A stretch of DNA of 64,000 bases, taken from the NCBI RefSeq assembly GCF_947486615.1, contig NZ_CANKUD010000009.1:62001-126000 (forward strand), given 5' to 3'. How positions within the stretch are numbered: position 1 is the stretch's first letter; each line of letters opens with the position of its first letter. The notes under the pieces were generated by a model. The model did no database searches. It was not told the origin of the DNA and saw nothing but the letters and a program-made list of their open reading frames with translations. A program made the translations under genes and the position numbers. This stretch comes from an uncultured Modestobacter sp. (lineage in GTDB: Bacteria > Actinomycetota > Actinomycetes > Mycobacteriales > Geodermatophilaceae). This document shows, one piece after another, positions 1-6,902 of the stretch.

Positions 1-222
1 CTGCGCGACCGGGCAGAGCGGGCGCTGGCCGAGGAGATCGGGCTGATGCTGGCCGACGGCGTCGTCCAGGCCGTGCAGGACATCGACCTGGCGATGCTGC
101 TCGGCGCCGGCTGGCCGTTCTGGCTCGGCGGCATCTCCGCGTACCTGGACCGGGCCGGCGTCTCCGAGGCGGTCACCGGTGCCCGGTTCCTCCCCCGCGG
201 GGTGGCCTCGCTCCCCGCCTGA
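1..222 (+). CDS. C-terminal end of a 3-hydroxyacyl-CoA dehydrogenase-type beta-oxidation protein (partial)
   Basis: The window opens inside this gene; 73 codons and the TGA stop are visible. The fragment contains the AMLLGAGWPFWLGGISAYLD stretch and a TGARFLPRGVASLP end, which resemble the second helical dehydrogenase domain of FadB/FadJ-like multifunctional fatty-acid oxidation proteins. These proteins oxidise 3-hydroxyacyl-CoA in beta-oxidation in the cytoplasm. The catalytic residues lie upstream of the window, so activity cannot be judged here. It is followed by two strong hairpins and a convergent gene. The family is recognised by sequence resemblance only, with moderate confidence. Confidence 0.7.
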   Translation: MRDRAERALAEEIGLMLADGVVQAVQDIDLAMLLGAGWPFWLGGISAYLDRAGVSEAVTGARFLPRGVASLPA

Positions 223-245
223 GGCGGCCGCCGTCCGCACTCCCC

Positions 246-283
246 GGTCGCCGACCTCACGCTGTGGCGTGCGGTCGGCGACC
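246..283 (+). terminator. Hairpin terminator after the beta-oxidation gene
   Basis: Two perfect 11-bp arms (246-256 GGTCGCCGACC and 273-283 GGTCGGCGACC) enclose a 16-nt loop, 24 nt after the stop codon. There is no T-tract, as is common for actinobacterial terminators. Confidence 0.6.
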
Positions 284-314
284 ACCGGGTGAGGACGGCG
301 ATCATGGTCCGAGA

Positions 315-358
315 CGACGAGAGCGCCGCATCCCGCGTGGGGTGTGGCGCTCTCGTCG
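315..358. terminator. Bidirectional hairpin between convergent genes
   Basis: Arms CGACGAGAGCGCC (315-327) and GGCGCTCTCGTCG (346-358) are perfectly complementary over 13 bp. The hairpin sits directly downstream of the minus-strand GNAT stop at 362, so it can terminate that gene and back up the preceding terminator. Confidence 0.65.
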
Positions 359-361
359 GCG

Positions 362-1153
362 TCAGGTCGGCGGTGACCAGCTCCGGGTGACGGCGGTGGG
401 GCGGAATCCCAGGGTGGCGTAGAGCTTCTTCGGAGTGTCCCCCGGCTCTGCCCCGATCAGCACGGGACCGGCTCCTCGGGCACGCACCCTCCCGACGGCG
501 AGCCCGAGCAGTGCGGTGGCAACCCGGCGCCCGCGGTGGTCCGGGTGGACGAACACGTCCTCGATCAGACCCACGCCTTCCTCGCCCACCCAGGAGGCGA
601 TGCAGCCGATCGGCCGGCCGTCCTGCTGGGCCAGCAGGTACTCCACTTCCTCCCCCAGCGCCCGACGCAGTGCCACGGCCTCCGCTGTTGCCCCTGGCTG
701 GCGGGCCGGTCGCCCCAGCCGGCGGTCCTCCTCGACGTGATCCAGCCGGAAGAGCTCGACGACCGCTGCCCAGTGGTCGTCGGTGCGCACGACCACGAAC
801 TCCCAGCCCAGGCCGTCGCCGGGGTGAGCCAACGCCTCCGTGGCCGGCAGCACCAGCTGCAACTGCGTCTCCAGCAGCCAGTCAAGAACGGTCAGCTCCG
901 CCTCCACGAACGGTGCGGTGGCCGGGTCGACCAGCACCCGCGCAGCCGGCCCGGCCAACAGGTCACTGACGTCGCCCACCAGGGTGTCCAGCTCCGCCAC
1001 GGTCTGCACCCGGACCCGGCAGAGGAAGGTGCCGAGCGGGTGGGTCGGCGCTGCTTGGTGCCGGACCAGCAGACCGCCGTCCAGCCGGTCGAGCTGCCCA
1101 CTCGAGGACCAGAACTGCTCGACGGCCCTGGTGACCGCTTCGTCCGACAGCAC
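362..1153 (-). CDS. GNAT-family N-acetyltransferase
   Basis: A 263-residue protein starting with GTG. The C-terminal half carries a GNAT core: an EDVFVHPDHRGRRVATALL acetyl-CoA loop near residues 195-213 and the late KKLYATLGF strand typical of the family. The N-terminal about 100 residues are not recognisable and may be substrate-specific. It should transfer an acetyl group from acetyl-CoA to an amine; the substrate is unknown. The stop is close to a strong hairpin. The start lies 15 bp after the stop of the thiamine-binding gene, so the two are probably cotranscribed with it and dxs. Confidence 0.85.
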   Translation of the reverse strand: MLSDEAVTRAVEQFWSSSGQLDRLDGGLLVRHQAAPTHPLGTFLCRVRVQTVAELDTLVGDVSDLLAGPAARVLVDPATAPFVEAELTVLDWLLETQLQLVLPATEALAHPGDGLGWEFVVVRTDDHWAAVVELFRLDHVEEDRRLGRPARQPGATAEAVALRRALGEEVEYLLAQQDGRPIGCIASWVGEEGVGLIEDVFVHPDHRGRRVATALLGLAVGRVRARGAGPVLIGAEPGDTPKKLYATLGFRPTAVTRSWSPPT

Positions 1154-1168
1154 GGGTCCGCGCCGTCG

Positions 1169-1450
1169 TCAGCGGAACTTGTGGGTGAGCGAGTCCATCG
1201 TGCGGTCCACCGAGGCGATCTTCACGTGCGAGATCCCGGCGTTGGCACCCGCGGCGAGCATCGCCTCGTGCGCGGCTCGCAGGGTCGCCCAGACCGTGTC
1301 GGCGTCGCCCTCCAGCGTCGTCCCGAGCGCACCGACCTCCGAACGCAGCCCGGACGCCTGGATCACCCGGATCGCCGCCTCCACGAAGGCGTGCGGGTCC
1401 TCGGCGGTGCCGGGCGGTGACGGTGCCACCTGGATCTCGGCGATGATCAC
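1169..1450 (-). CDS. MTH1187-family thiamine-binding protein
   Basis: A 93-residue protein opening VIIAEIQVAPSPPGT, with SEVGALGTTLEGD and HVKIASVDR segments, matching the MTH1187/YkoF-like thiamine-binding (formerly DUF77) fold, a small ferredoxin-like domain. The GTG at 1450 is chosen because the conserved first beta strand begins there; upstream codons run into the repeat at 1480-1535. It is cotranscribed with dxs upstream. DXS needs thiamine diphosphate, so a thiamine-binding neighbour fits, but the functional link is inference. Confidence 0.85.
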   Translation of the reverse strand: MIIAEIQVAPSPPGTAEDPHAFVEAAIRVIQASGLRSEVGALGTTLEGDADTVWATLRAAHEAMLAAGANAGISHVKIASVDRTMDSLTHKFR

Positions 1451-1479
1451 AGTTCCCTCGTCCCGTCGGTGTCCTCCGG

Positions 1480-1535
1480 CCCCCGTGCAGGGTCCCGCCG
1501 CGAGCCTGCGAGTGGCGGGGAGCACGGGGGTCCTT
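1480..1535 (-). repeat. Stop-proximal hairpin repeat, copy A (after dxs)
   Basis: Read on the minus strand, the element begins 3 nt after the dxs TAG with AAGGACC (plus 1529-1535). It contains an outer stem CCCCCGTGC/GCACGGGGG (1522-1530 with 1480-1488, 9 bp perfect) and an inner CTCGCAGGCTCGCGG block. Five related elements in this window have the same layout with different but complementary outer stems. It probably acts as a terminator or 3' end stabiliser between dxs and the thiamine-binding gene. Confidence 0.8.
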
Positions 1536-1538
1536 CCC

Positions 1539-3458
1539 CTACTGCTGCCCCTCGGCCGGCTCCGTCTCCGCAGGGACCCCGGCACGGTCGGCGACGCGGG
1601 CGGCCCACTCGACGATCCGGCGGGCGACGTCCTGCTCGGTGAGCCCGACGTCGGCGAGCACCTGGCCGCGGCTGCCGTGCTCGAAGAACTGCTGGGGCAG
1701 GCCCAGGGTGCGCACCGGCACGTCGAGGTCGGCGTCCTGCAGGGCCTGCGAGAGCAGCGTGCCCACGCCACCGGCCCGGCCGCCGTCCTCGACGGTGACC
1801 ACGAGCCGGTGCTCCCCGGCCAGGGCGACCAGCTCGTCGGCCACCGGCATCACCCAGCGGGGGTCGACCACGGTGACCTCGATGCCGTGGTCGGCGGCAC
1901 GCTGCGCGGCGGCCAGGCACATCGGCACCAGCGAGCCGGTGGCGACCAGCAGCACCTCGTCGACCTCGCCCCGGCGCAGCACGTCGACCGGGCCGCGCCG
2001 CTCGACCGCCGGCACCTCGGGCGGCAGCGCGCCCTTCGGGAACCGGACGACGGTCGGCCCGTCGGTGACCTGCACCGCCTCGCGCAGCGCCTCCCGCAGC
2101 GTCGGCTCGTCGCGGGGGGCGGCCAGCTGCAGACCCGGCACGATCGAGCAGATCGACATGTCCCACATGCCGTTGTGCGAGGCGCCGTCGGAGCCGGTGA
2201 CCCCGGCCCGGTCGAGCACGAGGGTGACCGGCTGGCCGTGCAGCGCGACGTCCATCAGCAGCTGGTCGAAGGCACGGTTCAGGAACGTCGAGTAGATGGC
2301 GACGACGGGGTGCAGGCCGCCCATCGCGAGGCCGGCCGCCGAGGTGAGCGCGTGCTGCTCGGCGATCCCGACGTCGTAGGTGCGCTCGGGGAACCGCTCG
2401 GCGAACGGGGCCAGCCCGGTGGGGTGCAGCATCGCCGCGGTGATCGCCACGACGTCGGAGCGGTCCGTGCCGATCCGCACCAGCTCGTCGGCGAACACGT
2501 CGGTCCACTCCGGGCCCTTGGCCGCCGAGGAGAGTCCGCTGTCGGGCTCGAACACCCCGGTGGAGTGCCAGGCGTCGATCGTGTCGGTCTCCGCCGGCGG
2601 GTAGCCGAAGCCCTTGGTGGTGACCGCGTGCACGATCACCGGCCCGCCGAAGGACCGGGCTCGGCGCAGCGCGGACTCCATCATCTCGACGTCGTGGCCG
2701 TCGACCGGGCCGACGTACTTCATGCCGAGGTCCTCGAACATGCCCTGCGGGGCCAGGACGTCCTTGAGGCCCTTCTTGATCGCGTGCAGCGCGTCGTAGA
2801 GCTTGGTGCCGACGACGGGGGCGCGGTGCAGGGCCTGCCGGACGGCGGCCAGCGCCTCCTCGTAGCCCGGGCGCAACCGCAGCGTGGCCAGCGCGTCGGC
2901 CACCCCGCCGATGGTCGGTGAGTAGGAGCGGCCGTTGTCGTTGACCACGATGACGACGGGGCGGTCCTGGGCGGCGGCGATGTTGTTCAGCGCCTCCCAG
3001 GCCATGCCGCCGGTGAGCGCGCCGTCGCCGATGACCGCGACCACCGGGCGGTCCTCACCACGCACGGCGAAGGCCTTGGCCAGCCCGTCGGCGTAGGACA
3101 GCGAGGTGGAGGCGTGGCTGTTCTCCACCCAGTCGTGCTCGCTCTCCGCGCGGCTCGGGTAGCCGGAGAGGCCACCGCGCTGGCGGAGCTGGGCGAACCC
3201 GTCCAACCGGCCGGTGAGCAGCTTGTGCACGTAGGCCTGGTGCCCGGTGTCGAACACGATCGGCTCACGCGGGGACTCGAACACCCGGTGGACGGCGATG
3301 GTCAGCTCCACCGCGCCGAGGTTGGGGCCGAGGTGGCCACCGGTCTTGGCGACGGCGGCGACCAGCGCGTCCCGGATCTCCGTGGCGAGCACGGGGAGCT
3401 GGTCGGGGCGCAGTGCCCGGAGGTCGGCGGGCCCGGTCAACGAGCGGAGCAACGACAC
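1539..3458 (-). CDS. dxs: 1-deoxy-D-xylulose-5-phosphate synthase
   Basis: Full-length 639-residue transketolase-like enzyme that condenses pyruvate and glyceraldehyde-3-phosphate to DXP, the first step of the MEP isoprenoid pathway; it uses thiamine diphosphate and Mg2+. Visible motifs: [16 protein letters not shown] (residues 69-84), the TPP motif [16 protein letters not shown] (144-159), YVGPVDGHD, and [18 protein letters not shown] in the Pyr domain; the C-terminal transketolase domain ends the protein. The start is GTG at 3458. The gene is followed by repeat copy A and then the thiamine-binding and GNAT genes. In M. tuberculosis dxs1 lies in the same neighbourhood. Confidence 0.97.
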   Translation of the reverse strand: MSLLRSLTGPADLRALRPDQLPVLATEIRDALVAAVAKTGGHLGPNLGAVELTIAVHRVFESPREPIVFDTGHQAYVHKLLTGRLDGFAQLRQRGGLSGYPSRAESEHDWVENSHASTSLSYADGLAKAFAVRGEDRPVVAVIGDGALTGGMAWEALNNIAAAQDRPVVIVVNDNGRSYSPTIGGVADALATLRLRPGYEEALAAVRQALHRAPVVGTKLYDALHAIKKGLKDVLAPQGMFEDLGMKYVGPVDGHDVEMMESALRRARSFGGPVIVHAVTTKGFGYPPAETDTIDAWHSTGVFEPDSGLSSAAKGPEWTDVFADELVRIGTDRSDVVAITAAMLHPTGLAPFAERFPERTYDVGIAEQHALTSAAGLAMGGLHPVVAIYSTFLNRAFDQLLMDVALHGQPVTLVLDRAGVTGSDGASHNGMWDMSICSIVPGLQLAAPRDEPTLREALREAVQVTDGPTVVRFPKGALPPEVPAVERRGPVDVLRRGEVDEVLLVATGSLVPMCLAAAQRAADHGIEVTVVDPRWVMPVADELVALAGEHRLVVTVEDGGRAGGVGTLLSQALQDADLDVPVRTLGLPQQFFEHGSRGQVLADVGLTEQDVARRIVEWAARVADRAGVPAETEPAEGQQ

Positions 3459-3518
3459 GACGGGGCAGGGTCCTCTCGACGTCGGCGGCGTCCGATGGAA
3501 CGCAACCGGTGGGATCCC

Positions 3519-3524
3519 ACTGTA
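3519..3524 (-). promoter_or_regulatory. Possible -10 element for dxs
   Basis: TACAGT on the minus strand, about 60 nt upstream of the dxs GTG, in the only AT-richer patch of the dxs/hypothetical gap. No convincing -35 was found, so support is weak. Confidence 0.3.
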
Positions 3525-3560
3525 ACCGCGAACCGGCGACCTGCCCGGTGGGCGGCGGAG

Positions 3561-3929
3561 CTAGAGGCGGGGCACCCAGCGCTCCCCGCGCAGCGCGCCG
3601 GCGACCACCTCGACCCCTCGCGCGGCGCGGGTCAGCCGGGCGCCCTCCCGCTCGTAGGCGCTGATCGCCGCCTCCATCGCCTCCGGCGGCAGCTGGTCGG
3701 CGAGCTCCACCCGCACGGTGCGCCAGCCGGTCCGCGCGGCCTCCAGACCGGCGGCGACGTGGTCCCCGGCGAAGCGGGCCAGCAGCACCGGGTAGCGCCG
3801 CAACACCTCGTGGGCGCGGTAGTCCGGCGGCACCAGGTCGAACAGCCAGGCGACCGCGGTCCGCTCCCAGTCGGGCGCCCCGGGTGGGTGCACCTCGTCC
3901 GGCCAGCCGGGGGGCAGGGCGACGTCCAC
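3561..3929 (-). CDS. Hypothetical protein, 122 aa
   Basis: I do not recognise the family. The frame has strongly GC-biased third positions and reads as a soluble globular protein with several Trp and charged residues (PGAPDWERTAVAWLFDLVPP near the N-terminus, ELADQLPPEAMEAAISAYER in the middle). The GTG at 3929 is preferred because codons upstream translate into low-complexity sequence. It lies about 100 bp upstream of dxs on the same strand, and similar proteins are often found beside actinobacterial dxs genes (impression, not checked). No signal peptide or membrane segment is visible. Confidence 0.7.
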   Translation of the reverse strand: MDVALPPGWPDEVHPPGAPDWERTAVAWLFDLVPPDYRAHEVLRRYPVLLARFAGDHVAAGLEAARTGWRTVRVELADQLPPEAMEAAISAYEREGARLTRAARGVEVVAGALRGERWVPRL

Positions 3930-4077
3930 CCGTCCAGTGTGCGTTCGGCGGCGCGACTCCTCGACACCGGATCGCACGCGTGTTCGAAGCGTGACCTGCC
4001 GGAGTCCCACCGTGCGACCCGGATCCTGACCGGCCCGCGGACGCGAGCACCGAGCTGCCGGGCGCGACCCGGGAGGC

Positions 4078-4332
4078 CTACCTGCCGGCGGCGGGAGCCT
4101 GACCAGGACCGGCATCCCGCAGGGTCCGGAGTCGCTGACCACAGACGGCGGCGGCCACGACGCCGACCAGCACCGAGGTCACGTCACCGCGCGCCCCGTT
4201 CGCGCCGGTGACCAGCACGACGAGGACCAGAGCCGTCAGCCAGGCCCCCCGGCTGACCGGGCGGCTCAGCAGCCAGGTCCACGCACCACGCGCCCAGCCC
4301 ACGAAGCGCTCACCACCCGCCGGTCCGACCAC
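4078..4332 (-). CDS. Small putative membrane protein, 84 aa
   Basis: The frame from GTG 4332 to the TAG at 4078 encodes a Trp-rich amphipathic start followed by two adjoining hydrophobic stretches (AWLTALVLVVLVTGANG and VTSVLVGVVAAAVCG), so a two-helix membrane protein is possible. Third positions are GC-rich. The frame extends upstream to 4509, but that would overlap the divergent methyltransferase start, so the shorter version is given. I do not recognise a family, and it may be non-coding. Confidence 0.4.
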   Translation of the reverse strand: MVGPAGGERFVGWARGAWTWLLSRPVSRGAWLTALVLVVLVTGANGARGDVTSVLVGVVAAAVCGQRLRTLRDAGPGQAPAAGR

Positions 4333-4497
4333 GGCGCGAGCGTAGGCACGCCACCCCCCGACCGACCAGCGACGTCCCGAGGGGACGAGCAGTCCTGCGT
4401 AATTCTCGGGCCTCCCGAGCGACCCGATCCGGATCGGCCACGGGTCCGCTGCCCGCCGCCTGCTGTGCGCATACGGCTGACCGTCGGTACGTGCGCC

Positions 4498-4503
4498 TAA
4501 CTT
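4498..4503 (+). promoter_or_regulatory. -10 element of a leaderless promoter
   Basis: TAACTT ends 7 nt before the GTG at 4511. That distance puts the transcription start at or within a base of the start codon, the leaderless geometry frequent in actinobacteria. No ribosome-binding site is seen. Confidence 0.45.
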
Positions 4504-4510
4504 CCGCACC

Positions 4511-5173
4511 GTGACCGCTGATCCGATCGATCCCCCCGACGTCGTGGAGACCCGCGCCGCCTACGACACCGTCGCCATCTCCTACGCGGAACTGGTCCGG
4601 ACGTCGCTGGCGGAGAGCCCGATGGACCGGGCGCTGCTCGGCGTCTTCGCCGAGCAGGTGCTCGCCGGCGGCGGTGGCCCCGTCGGCGACCTCGGGTGCG
4701 GGCCGGGCCGGCTCACCGACCACCTGCACCGCTCCGGGCTGGACGCCTTCGGGATCGACCTCTCCCCCGGCATGGTCGAGGTGGCGCGTGCGCGGCACCC
4801 CGACCTGCGCTTCGCCGTGGGGTCGCTCGAGGCGCTGACGCTGCCCGACGGCGGACTGGCCGGCGCACTGGTCTGGTACTCGCTCATCCACATCCCGCCG
4901 GGGCGCCAGCCGGCGGTGTTCGCCGAGCTGGCCCGGGTGCTGCGGCCCGGCGCCCCGCTGCTGGCCGCGTTCCAGGCCGCCGACGACGAGCCGGTGCACC
5001 ACCGGCAGGGCTACGGGCACACCATCTCCCTGAGTGCGTGGCGGCTGGACCCCGACCGGGTCGCACGACAGCTCGCCGCGGCCGGCCTCGACGTGCGGGC
5101 CCGCGTGCTGCGCGAGCCCGAGGGGCCCTACGAGAGGTCCCCGCAGGCCCACCTGCTGGCGGTCCGGCGGTGA
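4511..5173 (+). CDS. Class I SAM-dependent methyltransferase
   Basis: A 220-residue methyltransferase with motif I VGDLGCGPGRLTD (residues 58-70), an acidic ribose-binding loop FGIDLSPGMVEVAR, the post-motif LPDGGLAGALVWYSLIHIPP and a C-terminal RSPQAHLLAVRR strand. It is a Methyltransf_11/25-type small-molecule enzyme; the acceptor is unknown. Its GTG start has no obvious Shine-Dalgarno but a -10 element 7 nt upstream, consistent with leaderless translation. It appears monocistronic; a 230-bp gap follows. Confidence 0.88.
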   Translation: MTADPIDPPDVVETRAAYDTVAISYAELVRTSLAESPMDRALLGVFAEQVLAGGGGPVGDLGCGPGRLTDHLHRSGLDAFGIDLSPGMVEVARARHPDLRFAVGSLEALTLPDGGLAGALVWYSLIHIPPGRQPAVFAELARVLRPGAPLLAAFQAADDEPVHHRQGYGHTISLSAWRLDPDRVARQLAAAGLDVRARVLREPEGPYERSPQAHLLAVRR

Positions 5174-5403
5174 CCCTCGACCGCTCGACCACGCCCGGGT
5201 CGGGGGTCTCGCACCCCCGCGTCGTCCCGCCCAGGCCGCCGGACCGGCCCGGACCAGCCACCACCCCCGGGTGAGGGCGGGCCTGACCGCGGTACGGGAG
5301 CCACTCGCCGACGCCGATACGTGACACAGGACACACGGGCGGCCCACGGGCCGATCCGGGCGTCCCTGACCGCACGCACTCGCCGAGCATCGGAGAACAC
5401 GAC

Positions 5404-5535
5404 GTGACCACCTACCGCAACGTCCGTGACCTGCTCGCCGAGGCCGTCCACGAGGCGTTCCTCTTCGCCGACTTCCTCATCCGCAAGGCCGATGACCGAT
5501 GGGTCCTGCCGCGCGAGGACACCGGCCCGCTCTGA
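5404..5535 (+). CDS. Small hypothetical protein, 43 aa
   Basis: A short frame (GTG 5404 to TGA 5535) encodes a charged 43-residue protein, VTTYRNVRDLLAEAVHEAFL then FADFLIRKADDRWVLPRED. GGAG (5391-5394) lies 9 nt before the GTG, and codon use is regular for this genome. The predicted N-terminal helix is amphipathic. The family is not recognised. The 230 bp upstream hold no other gene; they contain GC-rich imperfect repeats and a possible promoter around GATACGTGACAC (5317-5328). Confidence 0.55.
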   Translation: MTTYRNVRDLLAEAVHEAFLFADFLIRKADDRWVLPREDTGPL

Positions 5536-5578
5536 CCCTCCCCGACCCCAGGTGGCGGTGGCCGTCGCCGGCGGGCTG

Positions 5579-6850
5579 CTACGCCTGGGCCAGCAGGGCG
5601 ACGCACTCCACGTGGGCGGTCATCGGGAAGCAGTCGAAGGCCCGCAGCGCCTGGAGGCGGTAGCCCGCGTCCGCGAACGCGGCCACGTCGCGGGCCAGGG
5701 ACGCCGGGTCGCAGGCCACGTAGACCACGGCCCGGGCACCGGCACCGGCGAGCACCCGGCTGACGTCCTGCCCGGCCCCGGCCCGCGGCGGGTCCAGCAC
5801 CACGACGTCGGGGCGGCCGAGGTCGCCCAGCAGCTCGGTGAGCCCGGCGGCGTCCACATCGCCCTGCCAGACCTCGGCCTGCGGCAGGTCGGCGAGGTTG
5901 GCGTCGGCGGCGGCACAGGCCGCCTCGTCGGACTCCACGCAGACCACCCGGCCCCCGGCGCCGACGCCCGGGGCGAGGGCCCCGCCGAACAGGCCGGCGC
6001 CGGCGTAGAGGTCCAGCACCGTCTCCCCCGGCTGCACCGCGGCGAACTCCGAGACCGCGGCGACGAGCGCGTCGGCGGCCGCGGGGTGCACCTGCCAGAA
6101 GCCGGTGCCCTCGACCTCCCAGTCACGGCCACCGGCCGAGCGCTGCGCCCGCCCGGCGGGCTCCTCGGGGACCTCGGCGCCCGGGCGCAGCACAGACGTC
6201 TCCTGCGGCCGACCGCGGCGGTCCAGCGTCGTCGTCGTCACCGCACCGGCCGAGTCGATGGCGACGTCCACCGCGCCGGAGTCGAGCCAGCGGCGGCCGA
6301 GGACGGCCCGGGCAGCCGGCTCGACGGTGATCGGGCAGTCGTCGAGGACGACGACGTCGTGCGAGCGGTGCCGGCGCAGGCCGGGCTCCCCGGTGCGCTC
6401 GACCGCGAAGCGCGCGCGGGACCGCCAGCGCAGCGGCCCGCCGGGCAGCGGCTCGACGACCACCGGCAGGTCGATCCCGGCCAGCCGGGACAGCTGCTCC
6501 CGGACGACGGCGGCCTTGAGCCGGAGCTGCCCCTCGTGTCCGACGTGCTGCCAGTCGCAGCCGCCGCACTTACCCGGGCCGCTGTACGGGCAGGGACGCT
6601 CGACCCGGTCGGGCGATGCCTCCAGCACCTCGACCGCGTCGGCGCGGCAGAAGCCCTTCTGCCGGTCCTCGGTCACCTCGACCACGACCCGCTCGCCGGG
6701 CAGCGTGTGCCGCACGAAGACCACCCGGCCCTCGTGCCGGGCCACGCAGTGCCCGCCGTGCGCCACCGGCCCCACGGTCACCTCGAAGCGGCGTCCGACC
6801 CAGCCGCCACTCTTGTCCGACTGCGGTCGACGACGGTTCTTCGGCCGCAC
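5579..6850 (-). CDS. TrmA/RumA-family RNA (uracil-5-)-methyltransferase
   Basis: About 423 residues. Order: an N-terminal TRAM-like OB domain (FEVTVGPVAHGGHCVARHEG from residue 22), a Cys cluster CPYSGPGKCGGC (Cys87, 95, 98) likely binding 4Fe-4S, then a Rossmann methyltransferase (VLDLYAGAGLFGG, DPPRAGAG) and the nucleophile motif VACDPASLARD. It should methylate C5 of uridine in rRNA or tRNA. The start is uncertain. GTG 6850 is chosen because the longer frame from ATG 6910 would translate the hairpin repeat B, but GTG 6850 itself lies in one arm of that hairpin. It is downstream of the KimA-like permease, as in M. tuberculosis Rv2690c-Rv2689c. Confidence 0.9.
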   Translation of the reverse strand: MRPKNRRRPQSDKSGGWVGRRFEVTVGPVAHGGHCVARHEGRVVFVRHTLPGERVVVEVTEDRQKGFCRADAVEVLEASPDRVERPCPYSGPGKCGGCDWQHVGHEGQLRLKAAVVREQLSRLAGIDLPVVVEPLPGGPLRWRSRARFAVERTGEPGLRRHRSHDVVVLDDCPITVEPAARAVLGRRWLDSGAVDVAIDSAGAVTTTTLDRRGRPQETSVLRPGAEVPEEPAGRAQRSAGGRDWEVEGTGFWQVHPAAADALVAAVSEFAAVQPGETVLDLYAGAGLFGGALAPGVGAGGRVVCVESDEAACAAADANLADLPQAEVWQGDVDAAGLTELLGDLGRPDVVVLDPPRAGAGQDVSRVLAGAGARAVVYVACDPASLARDVAAFADAGYRLQALRAFDCFPMTAHVECVALLAQA

Positions 6851-6900
6851 TTCAGGGCCCCGCCGCGAGCTTGCGAGGGGTGGGGGGAAGCGTGGTCCTT
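6845..6900 (-). repeat. Stop-proximal hairpin repeat, copy B (after the permease)
   Basis: On the minus strand, AAGGACC (plus 6894-6900) follows the permease TGA by 2 nt. The outer stem pairs 6887-6895 with 6845-6853 (one A-C mismatch and one G-U). The inner block CTCGCAAGCTCGCGGCGGGG is nearly identical to copies A and C. It separates the permease from the RNA methyltransferase and overlaps the latter's probable start. Confidence 0.75.
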
Positions 6901-6902
6901 CT

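Noticed and set aside
4332-4509. Longer version of the small membrane protein with a start at 4509
   Set aside because: It would abut the divergent methyltransferase start and cover its promoter; the added residues have no conserved look.
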